A stretch of DNA of 64,000 nt, taken from contig JBNGIS010032880.1 in the NCBI GenBank assembly GCA_049999725.1, positions 1 through 64,000 on the forward strand, read 5' to 3'. Below, in pieces: positions 33,560-43,389 of this stretch; the first letter of the stretch is position 1; each line of letters starts with the position of its first letter. The translations under genes were made by a program, and so were the position numbers. The notes under the pieces were generated by a model that did no database searches, was not told the DNA's origin, and saw only the letters and a list, made by a program, of their open reading frames with translations. This DNA comes from Haplomitrium mnioides (taxonomy: Eukaryota > Marchantiophyta > Haplomitriopsida > Calobryales).

Positions 33560-36500
33560 CTCCCCCTCAAGCTCAAGCCAATGTCAAGCACTCCCATAAT
33601 AGTTCGAAACTTATGTAGCTTCTTTGCACCTATTGACTTTGTAAAAATATCAGCTACTTCCTCATCTGTATTCACATATACCAAGTCAATTTCACCTTCA
33701 AGTACCTTCTCTCGTATGTAATGGTAATGAACTTCAATGTGTTTCGTCCTTGCATGAAACACCAGATTGTTTTCCAGTTGTATACTGCTTATGTTGTCAC
33801 AATACAAAGTCACAGGCTTTTGCACATCATGTCCTAAATCGAACAATAGCTTGCGTAGCCAAGCTATTTCACATGCAGCCATTGCTGTTGCTCTATACTC
33901 TGCTTCTATGCTTGACAAAGCAACTGTAGGTTGCTTCTTACTACTCCAACTCACTGCAGCACCTCCAATACTGAAAACATAACCACTTGTAGATCTTCTA
34001 TCATATGTATATCCAGCCCAATCTGCATCAGTATATCCAAAAAGTTTTATTTCAACTCCGTATGCATAAAATAAACCATAATTCAATGTGCCTTTTGAGT
34101 AACGTAATGCTCTCTTTGTCGCATCTAAATGTGGCTTTCTTGGCACCTGCATAAACTGACTGAGTACTCCCACATCATGAGACATATCTGGTCTTGTCAT
34201 GGTGGCATAAATCAAACTTCCAACTATTTTCCGATACACAGTTGGATCTTCCAATTCATCTCCCAAATCAGCTCTTAACTTTGCATTCTGTTCAAGTGGA
34301 GTAGAAATAGGCTTACATGCTGTCATACCGTATTTCTGTAACATATCTAAAATATACTTTCGTTGAAGTAACCAAATACCTTGTTGTGATCTTATTACTT
34401 CTATATCCAAGAAGTATATAAGTTCTCCCAAGTCTTTCATATCAAATTCTGCTCCAAGCCTCTTCTTAACATTTTCAATTTGCAACTTATCATCACCTGT
34501 AATAATCAGATCATCAACATATATCACTATGATGACCAAACCTGTATTCGTTTTCTGCACATACATAGAGTAATCTGCCTCACTGATGACAAATCCAATA
34601 CTTTGTAAAAACTTGCTTATTCTGTCTGTCCATGCTCTTGGTGCTTGCTTTAATCCGTATAAAGCTTTCTTCAACTTACACACATAATTTGGAAACTTAT
34701 GGTGTACATATCCCTGTGGCTGCTCCATATACACTTCTTCATGTAACTCTCCATTCAAGAAAGCATTCTTTACATCCATCTGATGTAAATCCCATCTCTT
34801 AGCAGCAGCCATAGCAATCACAGTTCTTACAGTTGCCATCTTTGCAACAAGACTCAATGTTTCATCAAAATCTATCCCATATGTCTGAGCATATCCTTTG
34901 GCTACTAGTCTAGCCTTGTACCTGCTTATCGAACCATCTGCATTATGCTTAACTTTGTAAACCCACTTACAACCAATCGCTTTCTTTCCATCAGGTAGTG
35001 GTGTTAGCTTCCAAGTCTCATTCTCATCAAGTGCATTCACTTCTTCATCCATAGCTAACTCCCATTCAGGTATGCCAATTGCATCCTCAAAACAAGTGGG
35101 TTCTACATCCTGTATAACTTTCACCATATATGTATAATGACATGCAGAAAAACTATCATAACTCAACCTCCTTATTGGATACCTTATACGTGTAGATCTA
35201 CGTACCTCATCTTGCATTCTTTGCACACCAGGTGTTTGCAAAGTAGGTATATCAACCTCTTCACCATTACTTAAGTGACTTGTATCCATCTGCTGATCCA
35301 CCTTTTCCTTTCCCTTTGCTGAACCTGTCTTACTTTCAGCACTTCCAATTGATACATTTGGTGAACTTGAACTCATTCTTACTGACCACGGATTAACACT
35401 CTTAGACAGAGTGTTTGAACTTTCTCCTAGTCCACTCAACAGTTGTGATTGTAATTCCTGATTTTCTAATTTTTCGTGCACTACTTCTTCCTCCATATGA
35501 GTCTTCACAACTTTTTCTACACCATACCAACTACTCAACTCATCAAATACAACATCTCTACTTACCCTGATTTTACATGTTACAGGGTTGTAACATCGGT
35601 ATCCTTTTTGTTCCAAAGAATACCCAATGAAAATACACTTTTCAGCTTTAGGATCTAGCTTAGTCCTTAGCTCATCTGATATGTGTACATATACAATACA
35701 TCCAAATACTTTCAAGTGAGATACGTCACTTTTGATACCTGTAAATCTTTCTTCTGGAGTAATATCATGTATTCTTGCTGTAGGAGTCATGTTCATGATA
35801 TATACAGCTGTATGTACAGCTTCTGCCCAATAGTATTTTGGCATGTTTTTCTCATTAATCAAGGCACGAGCGATTTCTGCTATATGCCTATTTTTTCTCT
35901 CTGCAACTCCATTCTGTTGTGGAGTATATCTGCATGTGAATTGCCTCTTCACACCATGATCTACCAAAAATTTGTTAAACTCTCGTGAAAAATACTCACC
36001 TCCACCATCTGACCATAGACATTTAATTTGCAATCCTGATTGTTTCTCAACCATCTTTTTAAAGCCTTTAAAATGCTCAAACACTTCTCCTTTTGTCTTC
36101 ATAAAATAAACCCATACCTTACTTGTATGGTCATCCACAAAGGTAACAAAATACTTATTTCCTGATATTGATGCATGCTCAGTAGGTCCCCACACATCAG
36201 AATGTACTACGTCTAAAGGATTTTTACTCACATTTCTTTGATGCGGGAACGGATGCCTTGATTGTTTTCCAAACTGACATGCTTCACACACCTTCTGCAT
36301 ATCAACATTCTTGAACCTTGGCAAGCCGATAACTACACCCATAGACTGCATTGATCTCAACCTTTGTAGATTCACATGTCCCATTCTTTTGTGCCAGATA
36401 TCTACATCTTCAATAACTGTATTCTTTTGCGTATACATGACACTGTCATTTACCATTAGAGTCTTTACATCCAATGTAAACATCCTTCCAATCTTACTTC

Positions 36501-37830
36501 CTTTGGCAACCAATCTGTTTTTGTTCTTCAAATCCTCCACAAAACAACCGTCTTCATTAAAAACAACTTGTAATCCTTGTTCTACCATTTGACCAACAGA
36601 TACCAAATTTTTTGTAATTGTTGGTACATAGAACACATCAGCCATATACTTTGACTTTCCATCATGTGTAGAAAGTGGGACATTTCCCATCTTCTCAATT
36701 GGATGAACTCTAGCATCACCTGTTTCCACATATCCTTGCTGCTCTGGATCATGCAGCTCTTTTAACCAATTTTTATGATATGTTATATGGTTTGACGCAC
36801 CAGAATCCACATACCATGCATCACTTTCACAACCTTGTGTATAAGCACTCATCATATGTTGCAAAAAAAAGAGACGATCACCATCACTCTTCGATGACGA
36901 TGCATAATTTCCTTGTTGTCTTCGATTATATCCTCTGTTATTGTTGTTGGACCTGCTATAGCAATCATTTGCATAATGACCTGCTTTTCCACACTCCCAA
37001 CAAACTATATCATGATTTTTTTTCCTTCCACCTCTTCCACGAAAGCTTCTACTTCCTCGAAAATTTCCGCGGCCTCTACCACAAGATGTATTCTCAAAAT
37101 TTTGTTGATTTTGGTTATGTTGTACATAACCTCTACCTTCACCACGTCCTCTTTGGGATCTCTCCCTGCCTCTACCATATACTGAGTAGAAGCCTTGTGC
37201 CTGCTCATTAGAACCGTTTTCTGAAATAGGTCCACCAATGTTTCTCTCCTCTATTATCATCAAGGAGACTAGCTCATCAAAATTAGGAAGATTTTCCCGA
37301 ACATAAACAGAAGTGGCAAACGGTTTCCACTTCTCATCATCCTTGAAACCATTCAATATTGCAGACACTAAATCATCATCCTCCGTAACCACTCCAATAG
37401 ATCCCAATGCATCTGATGTCTCTTTTATCTTCAAGACATAATCATTCACCGACATGTTACGTGCCTTCTTTATGTTATTCAACTCATTTTTCAATTGAAT
37501 CTTTTTAGCTCTAGTATTTGTAATGTAGAGCCTTTCTAACGTATCCCATACATCTTTTGAAGACTCCAAATCTTGTATGTGTCCAACCATACTGTTTGAC
37601 AAACTCTGCGAAATCAAAAACATCACCTTCTTATCTTTTTCGTTCCAAGCTTTCCATGCTTTCAATTCTTGATCTGTTACATTCACTGAAGGAAGTTGCG
37701 GTTCCTTTTCTTCACCTGAAACATACCCCCATAGGCTCTTGCCTATCAAATAGTTCCTCATCCGGAACCTCCACGGCTGGTAGTTGTTCTTCTCCAACTT
37801 CTCAATACCGACGGTATTGGAATCACCCAT
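33529..37830 (-). CDS. Gag-Pol polyprotein of Ty1/copia (1433 aa)
   Basis: One open frame holds all domains. Gag core is at residues about 1-210 (KLEKNNYQPWRFRMRNYLIG, AYxLKIKE-type motif VNDYVLKIKETSDALGSIG). A Gly/Arg-rich stretch and the zinc knuckle CWECGKAGHYANDC follow at about 280. Protease: WYVDSGASNHITYH, about 345. Integrase: HKRMGHVNLQRLR...CEACQFGKQ, then VVHSDVWGP, WSDGGGEYF and QQNGVAERKN (intact triad). RT: LHQMDVKNAFLNGELHEEVYM and VIYVDDLIITGD. RNase [46 protein letters not shown], and ADIFTKSIGAKKLHKF. No stop or frameshift. IYFLDIEV has Asp for the usual Gly. It should encode particle, protease, integrase and RT/RNase H. Confidence 0.97.
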   Translation of the reverse strand: MGDSNTVGIEKLEKNNYQPWRFRMRNYLIGKSLWGYVSGEEKEPQLPSVNVTDQELKAWKAWNEKDKKVMFLISQSLSNSMVGHIQDLESSKDVWDTLERLYITNTRAKKIQLKNELNNIKKARNMSVNDYVLKIKETSDALGSIGVVTEDDDLVSAILNGFKDDEKWKPFATSVYVRENLPNFDELVSLMIIEERNIGGPISENGSNEQAQGFYSVYGRGRERSQRGRGEGRGYVQHNQNQQNFENTSCGRGRGNFRGSRSFRGRGGRKKNHDIVCWECGKAGHYANDCYSRSNNNNRGYNRRQQGNYASSSKSDGDRLFFLQHMMSAYTQGCESDAWYVDSGASNHITYHKNWLKELHDPEQQGYVETGDARVHPIEKMGNVPLSTHDGKSKYMADVFYVPTITKNLVSVGQMVEQGLQVVFNEDGCFVEDLKNKNRLVAKGSKIGRMFTLDVKTLMVNDSVMYTQKNTVIEDVDIWHKRMGHVNLQRLRSMQSMGVVIGLPRFKNVDMQKVCEACQFGKQSRHPFPHQRNVSKNPLDVVHSDVWGPTEHASISGNKYFVTFVDDHTSKVWVYFMKTKGEVFEHFKGFKKMVEKQSGLQIKCLWSDGGGEYFSREFNKFLVDHGVKRQFTCRYTPQQNGVAERKNRHIAEIARALINEKNMPKYYWAEAVHTAVYIMNMTPTARIHDITPEERFTGIKSDVSHLKVFGCIVYVHISDELRTKLDPKAEKCIFIGYSLEQKGYRCYNPVTCKIRVSRDVVFDELSSWYGVEKVVKTHMEEEVVHEKLENQELQSQLLSGLGESSNTLSKSVNPWSVRMSSSSPNVSIGSAESKTGSAKGKEKVDQQMDTSHLSNGEEVDIPTLQTPGVQRMQDEVRRSTRIRYPIRRLSYDSFSACHYTYMVKVIQDVEPTCFEDAIGIPEWELAMDEEVNALDENETWKLTPLPDGKKAIGCKWVYKVKHNADGSISRYKARLVAKGYAQTYGIDFDETLSLVAKMATVRTVIAMAAAKRWDLHQMDVKNAFLNGELHEEVYMEQPQGYVHHKFPNYVCKLKKALYGLKQAPRAWTDRISKFLQSIGFVISEADYSMYVQKTNTGLVIIVIYVDDLIITGDDKLQIENVKKRLGAEFDMKDLGELIYFLDIEVIRSQQGIWLLQRKYILDMLQKYGMTACKPISTPLEQNAKLRADLGDELEDPTVYRKIVGSLIYATMTRPDMSHDVGVLSQFMQVPRKPHLDATKRALRYSKGTLNYGLFYAYGVEIKLFGYTDADWAGYTYDRRSTSGYVFSIGGAAVSWSSKKQPTVALSSIEAEYRATAMAACEIAWLRKLLFDLGHDVQKPVTLYCDNISSIQLENNLVFHARTKHIEVHYHYIREKVLEGEIDLVYVNTDEEVADIFTKSIGAKKLHKFRTIMGVLDIGLSLRGSVEIPSSVRR

Positions 37831-37947
37831 TTACGCAACTTCTCGACACCTCCAAACTTCAAGCACAACTCTGACCACCTTGGGCAAAAAGGATATCAAA
37901 CCAAATTGATCGTCTACTCTTTGAGATCGTATTCTCCTCACAAACCA

Positions 37948-37960
37948 GGCTCTGATACCA
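37948..37960 (-). promoter_or_regulatory. Primer-binding site of the young copia
   Basis: On the minus strand TGGTATCAGAGCC lies directly after the 5' LTR. It matches the complement of the plant initiator tRNA-Met 3' end. Confidence 0.95.
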
Positions 37961-38207
37961 TGTAAAGAAATTGAGGAGATAAATCTTTGGAGGAAAATAT
38001 GAGAGATCGTATTCAACACAACGGATTTACAAAAGGGAAGAGGCTTGCGGCATGGCGGCGCTCTCTTCGATCTCCCTTACTTTTCTCTCTACATACCCTT
38101 GTATTTATACTTAAATTTACCCTAAATTAACTTAACAAAACTAACCCTAAAGAGGGTTAAAAATAAGTCTAACCGGTCATCTACGTACAGAGCTTGGTAT
38201 TTCAACA
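37961..38207 (-). repeat. 5' LTR of the young copia (247 bp)
   Basis: It is identical to the 3' LTR except two bases. TATA box on the minus strand at 38109-38102. Confidence 0.95.
38102..38109 (-). promoter_or_regulatory. TATA box of the young copia 5' LTR
   Basis: Minus-strand TATAAATA in AAGTATAAATACAAGG, about 100 bp into the LTR. This is a plausible promoter for the element RNA. Confidence 0.65.
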
Positions 38208-39255
38208 GTTTGGTGCTTGTAGAGAGGAGAGTATAGGTAAAGGAGTGACATATTCTAGGGGATTGGAACACTGAGCTGGAGAGAAGAGAGGAACAACAAA
38301 AGCCCAAGGAGGTTGAGGTGAGAGTGCACATGCAAGCGTAAGCTTTATCAGAGGAGGGGACGTGGACCGATAAGGTGAGCCTTGTTGAGAGCAACATGCT
38401 ACAAAGTTGGGTGGATTTGCCCATGCAACAGAGAAACTCTAGAGGAGCGCCGATTCTTTAGCTAACTGCACCCACAATCCTAGTTTGGTTGGTTGCTAAC
38501 CCATCAAGGAAGCCGAGTAAGCTAGAGCTACAATTGACACTGCATCATTCAGTGGAAAGATCTTCCATATGCTAGCCACACAGAAAAGCTTAGTGTGAGT
38601 ACAACAACACCATTGTGGTGCATAGCCAAGTTTAAATATGAAGCAGAGTTTCTTGATTGCTACAGGCAAGTCTAAGATGCTTCCAAGGGGAGTGCTCGAC
38701 AAGAGGGGTGACAAGGGTAGAGTTTGGTGACAGGTGGCATAGAGCGCCATCTCCCTAGATGGGGAGAAAGAAATCTTAGCCATGTGGGTGGCGAAGGTGA
38801 AAACTATCTATCTACTTGGGTGCAAAGAGACAAATCGGCAGTTGGAGACAAAGGGCTGCAAGGTGGACAGGAGTCACAACGGATCTGTAAGAGCAGCAAC
38901 ATATTGAGAGGGGATAGTGGTGAACACACTCTTTAGGTTTCTTGCTGAATTAAATAACAGTAGCAGCATTGTGAGTTTCTAGAGGAGAACTTAGCCAAAT
39001 AGTAGTATGTGGTGAATGCTGGAGTTTTTAAATCTCTGAAGTTCCTAGAGAACTTAGTGCTGAAAGTTGCAACAAAGTGATAGGCCTTTGGCACACATTG
39101 ACCATATGAGGGACACCTAGAATAGAAGAACGTGTTAGCACAGATCTGTTCCCTCCCACTCCCACCAAAAAGAACCCCTTTATAAGATTAATTTGGCGCT
39201 TGAAGAAGGTTTCTTGGGGTTTTGTTTGCGTAGCAACTAGAAGGCTAGACCCACA

Positions 39256-39420
39256 TAAATTTTTTGGGGAGCACGAGGGGACCGTACCGCTGATAAAGCA
39301 GAGGGGGCTACTAGGCCATGCTAAACCTGTCCAAGACCATTGGATGAAGGTCGCCTCTACCAGGTAGCCGTCGGAAGGGAGGCCATAGCAGAAACGCTGG
39401 CTTCTTCTGGCAATCGAGCC
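39256..39420 (+). other. Short internal fragment of element R between R2 and R3
   Basis: It matches 31066-31215 (primer-site region and leader, including GGCCATGCTAAACCTGTC and GGAGGCCATAG), then switches to LTR copy R3 at about 39410-39422. No coding capacity. Confidence 0.6.
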
Positions 39421-42106
39421 CTGTCAAAGAAGGTCATGTCCAAGAATGCCAAGCTGAGGAAAGAAGGGCTTGGAGGGTTATCAACCCTTAGAAGTTACTA
39501 AGGACCTCGGTGCTGGTGAAACCTTCAAACTTAATTGATAATAAAGTGAAGTGTTTGCATGGAGTATAATAAAGGAGTGAAGGGGAGGAAAATAGAGGCT
39601 TGAGTAAGGAGGCGAGGGTGACGTGAACGACGGAGGTCATGGCAACAACGGAGGAATTCCCACAGGAATAAGGAATGGCGACGGGCGCTCGATGGCGTAG
39701 CAACATGGCGAACTTAAGTGCTCCACAGACAAGGACGGTGATGCAAGGACGACAGATGGCCCGGACTGATTCGGCAGTGAGCCCACAAGGTAGGGGCATT
39801 AACGAAAGGGAGGAGGGGGGCCCGTGCTTTTTGCTTTCTTTCATGTTTTGCAAATTGCACGAAGGAAAGGAGGGACGATTTCCCTTCTGTTTTGAACATC
39901 TTGGAGGTAGAAGAATTTTGGTGCTTTTATTGAAAATTATAATAACAAGCAACACGAGCTGCCAGACAGGAAGGGACAGGACCACCTGAGTCATATCGCA
40001 CAACAACTCTTGGCAGAGACATGGTCAAGTATTGAAACAGTGGAAGCACCAATTCTCAGCAAGAGGCGGACCTGCACAACCCAGGGAACAAGGGAAAGGT
40101 CACAAGCAGCAAGCTGACAGAGAAGGACAAAAGAGAGCTTCAGGTAGCAAGCCCGGGTGTGACAGATAGACTAATCCACGACCCAAGGGCAGAAACACCA
40201 CTGCTGCAAGGAGAGAATGCAAGTCCCACACTCAAGAACCTCATGGAGTCGAGATCTGCCTATGAAACCTCAAGGGGCACCCCTTGCCTTCACGTGAAGA
40301 TCAGAGTGCACCAGAAGCCTAGTCTGGAAGCAGCCGCAGGATAAAGAGGCTAAAATCCACCATCTCCACAGCCAAATCAAAGGCAAGAATGATCCTCTAA
40401 GCAGCCACATAATGCATAGCCTCTCTATAGGGATCATCAAGAATGGGGCATTCCAGGCAGCATAGATGGCCGAGTAGGCCATCAGGACCAGCTTAAGGAA
40501 CCTACAAAAAACGGAACCCGGAACCAAGCCAAAACACCCAAACATCCAAGGAAGAACGAGGCAAAGCTAGAGGAGGCCAGGGTTGTGGAGAAGGCTATAT
40601 GTCTACATGAACGGGGTGCAGGTCATTGGAAGAAGAACGAACCTTCAAAGAAAACAGATGACAATGAAAGAGAGAGAGAGAAGTCTTTCACGATCAGCCA
40701 ACTTGCGTATCAGCAGGCCAAGAGGGGCATCACCAAAAACACACGGAGGCTCGAGAGCAGCAAGTGCAAGGGACAAAGGATGAACAACGAGGAATTACAA
40801 ACAGCTTGAGCCGAGGAAGCAATGCTAGGTGGCCAAGTGACCACGAGCAGGCTCAGACCACACAAGCCGGATCAGAGCCAAGGAGTTCAAGGTAACTTGC
40901 AAAGGGTGAAAAGAGCCACCCGATGGAGAACAGCCACGACGTGACCACATCCTAGGCACCAGACCACCACCACCAAGAGCCATCAGGGCAAACTGGGAGG
41001 AAGTTGCCAAAGGAACCAAGAACACTGAGGAAGGAACGGTCGGGACCTCATCTTTGATAAAAGAAAGAAACCTGGAGATAGGAAAGAAAAAAGCATAAAG
41101 GAAGAGCAGAAAACCTCAAGAGCGGGGAAGAATAAAATCATCATGTAGAGCCAAGCAGGCTCACTCTTCACATCCAAAAAAGAAAAAAAAAAACGTGACA
41201 GGAACCATGCCATACGTCGATGAAGCATCGTCAGTGACAAGAGGAAGCGCTTCAAAGGAAGAGAAACAGCTGCGGAAAGAGTGCGTAAAGTGAGGTGGGA
41301 AAAAGGGAAATCCCCTAAAACCAAGAGGGGTTGAGGATCCGGTTGTGACCAGAGGAAGTAACGCCAGACTTGGCAAAGATGGGCAGGAGCCCTACGAACC
41401 TCCTTCACCCTTCAACCCGTAAAATGCACAAAGAGAACTAGAGCAAACAAAAGCTTAGTGCTCAAGAAGCCCGCACGAACACTCACCCTTACCAAAGAAA
41501 AGAAAGAAGGACCCAACCGAGAAGCGACTTGCATCAAATGGAAAAGAAGTAAGGCCCAATCTCCCCCTGGAGCTGCTTTCATAAGCAGAGGCATGTAAAG
41601 AATGTCGCGTTAAGAACTCACCTCTAGAAGAAAAAGTAACAAAATAAACATAGTACTGCTTGACCACAAGTTCCGCCCAGCGTGAAGAAGCTATTGAAAA
41701 CTAAACAAAGAATGAATAGAGGGGACTTAGCAAAGAAGGAAGGGAAACGAACTCACCAAAGGAAGTTGGCCACCCCTCCACATTGGCATGCAATTGAAAT
41801 GGTAGCTAGAGGATCAAAATTCAACATGCAGCCTATTTGATTGGGGGAGCAAAGCAGCCCTAGAAGATCACAAATTATTACTCACCTAGAAAACTTTGAG
41901 TCGCTTGGTGGAGGAGATCGCTGGGCCACAGCTGGATTTGATGAAGGAGCTTGTAGGTCAGTCATAAATTAAGAGAAGGCTGAATTTGGTTGCGCACAGA
42001 TCAAACGCCAGGTGACACCAGGAGTTTGGTGCTTGTAGAGAGGAGAGCGTAGGCAGAGGAGGGACACATGCAAGGGGATTGGAACACTAAATTGAAGAGC
42101 AGAGAA

Positions 42107-42116
42107 NNNNNNNNNN
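42107..42116. other. Assembly gap (10 N) flanked by an exact 46-bp duplication
   Basis: 42061-42106 and 42117-42162 are identical. The other R copies have this sequence once, so the duplication is probably an unmerged contig overlap. Confidence 0.8.
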
Positions 42117-42556
42117 GGGACACATGCAAGGGGATTGGAACACTAAATTGAAGAGCAGAGAAGAACAACAGAAGCCCAAGGAGGTTGAGATGAGAGTGCA
42201 GAAGCAAGCGTAGGCTTTCTCAAAGGTGGGGACCTGAACCGACAAGGTGAACACAGTTTAGAGCAGCACGCTTCGTCGTGGGGTGGATTTGCCAATGCAA
42301 CAAGGAGACTCAAGAGCAGCACCACTTCTTCAGTTGTCAGCACCCAAGAGGCCTAAGGTAGTTGGGCTATCATTTGATCAGAGAAGCCCAACAAGTAGGA
42401 GCTGCAATTGTGACTACGTCAATTAGTGGGACGATCCTTCTTCCTTCCCACAAAGAGATAGCTTTGTGTGAGCATAGTGCCACCATTGTGGTGCAAGACC
42501 AAGTAGAAATTTGAAGGATTGGTTCCCTAATCGCTATAGGCAAGTGTGAGAGGCTT

Positions 42557-43155
42557 CAATCTCTTCGAAGGGGATTACACAATAGGAGGGGCGACAAGGG
42601 TGGAGTTGGGTGATCTCTTCAAAGGGGAGAACACAATAGGAGGGGCGACAAGGGTGGAGTTGGGTGATCTCTTCGAAGGGGAGAACACAATAGGAGGGGC
42701 GACAAGGGTGGAGTTGGGTGATCTCTTCGAAGGGGAGTACANNNNNNNNNNAGGGGCGACAAGGGTGGAGTTGGGTGATCTCTTCGAAGGGGAGTACACA
42801 ATAAGAGGGGCGACAAGCGTGGAGTTGAGTGATTTCTTTGAAGGGGAGAACACAATAGGAGAGGCGACAAAAGTGGAGTTGGGTGATCTCTTCGAAGGGG
42901 AGTACACAATAGGAGGGGTCACAAGAGTGGGGTTGGGTGATCTCTTCGAAGGGGAGTACACAATAGGAGGGGCAACAAGGGTGGAGTTGGGTGATCTCTT
43001 CGAAAGGGAGTACACAATAGGAGGGGCGACAAGGGTGGAGTTGGGGGTGATCTCTTCGAAGGGGAGTACACAATAGGAGAGGTGACAAGAGTGGAGTTGG
43101 GTGATCTCTTCGAAGGGTAGTACACAATTGGAGGGGCGACAAGGGTGGAGTTGGG
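42557..43155 (+). repeat. 54-bp minisatellite, about 11 units
   Basis: The unit runs from TCTCTTCGAAGGGGAG through ACACAATAGGAGGGGCGACA to AGGGTGGAGTTGGGTGA. It is nearly regular and broken once by a 10-N gap. R1 (about 30440) and R2 (about 38685) have a single, diverged unit, so amplification happened in R3 only. The plus-strand frame gives an 18-residue repeat (GGATRVELGDLFEGEYTI) with no sign of selection. Confidence 0.9.
42742..42751. other. Assembly gap (10 N) inside the 54-bp array
   Basis: Ten N interrupt one unit; array length is therefore uncertain. Confidence 0.95.
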
Positions 43156-43384
43156 TTACCGGTGCTGAGGAGCGCCATCTCCCTAGCTGGAAAGCTAGAA
43201 ATCTTAGCCCTCTTAATGATGGAGGTGAAAACTATTTTTATGTCCGGGTACGAGAGTGGGAGAGTGTAGTGTGGAGTGACACAAGAAGACAAATGGACAA
43301 GGTGTGGTGTGGAGTGACAAAAGGTTTAGGGTTGGAGACAAAGGGTTGCAAGGTAGACAAGAGTCGCAATGGATCTAACAAAGG

Positions 43385-43389
43385 AGCAT
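43385..43389 (+). repeat. Target-site duplication of the 3.5-kb solo LTR, left
   Basis: AGCAT here and at 46867-46871. R3 homology to R1 stops at the first and resumes after the second. Confidence 0.85.

Larger units (their letters stand above)
33313..38207 (-). mobile_element. Young, full-length Ty1/copia element
   Basis: 4895 bp with 247-bp LTRs that differ at only two sites (33324/37972 and 33346/37994), a perfect 5-bp duplication, primer site, polypurine tract and one uninterrupted polyprotein. It is inserted in LTR R2. It is by far the youngest element in the window and potentially autonomous. Confidence 0.97.
31874..39255 (+). repeat. Element R, LTR copy R2, 5'-truncated and split by a copia
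   Basis: R2 starts at GAAGCAGCCATAAGATG, the counterpart of about 28391 in R1, so its first 1.3 kb are missing. It runs to 33312, is interrupted by the copia element (33313-38207), and resumes at 38208 to GACCCACA at 39255. The uninterrupted join GGAGTTTGGTGCTTGTAGAG exists in R3 at 42011-42040 and shows the pre-insertion site. Confidence 0.75.

Noticed and set aside
36780-37211. 143-codon plus-strand frame inside the young copia
   Set aside because: It is antisense to the Gly/Arg-rich gag tail and zinc knuckle of the intact polyprotein, a shadow frame.
42546-43076. Open plus-strand frame with an 18-residue repeat over the 54-bp array, looking like a repeat protein
   Set aside because: It is open only because the unit length is divisible by three and stop-free; the other strand is open too, and the flanks are non-coding LTR sequence.
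42534-43292. 252-codon minus-strand frame over the same array
   Set aside because: Same reason: a shadow of the tandem repeat, interrupted by an N gap and with no domain.
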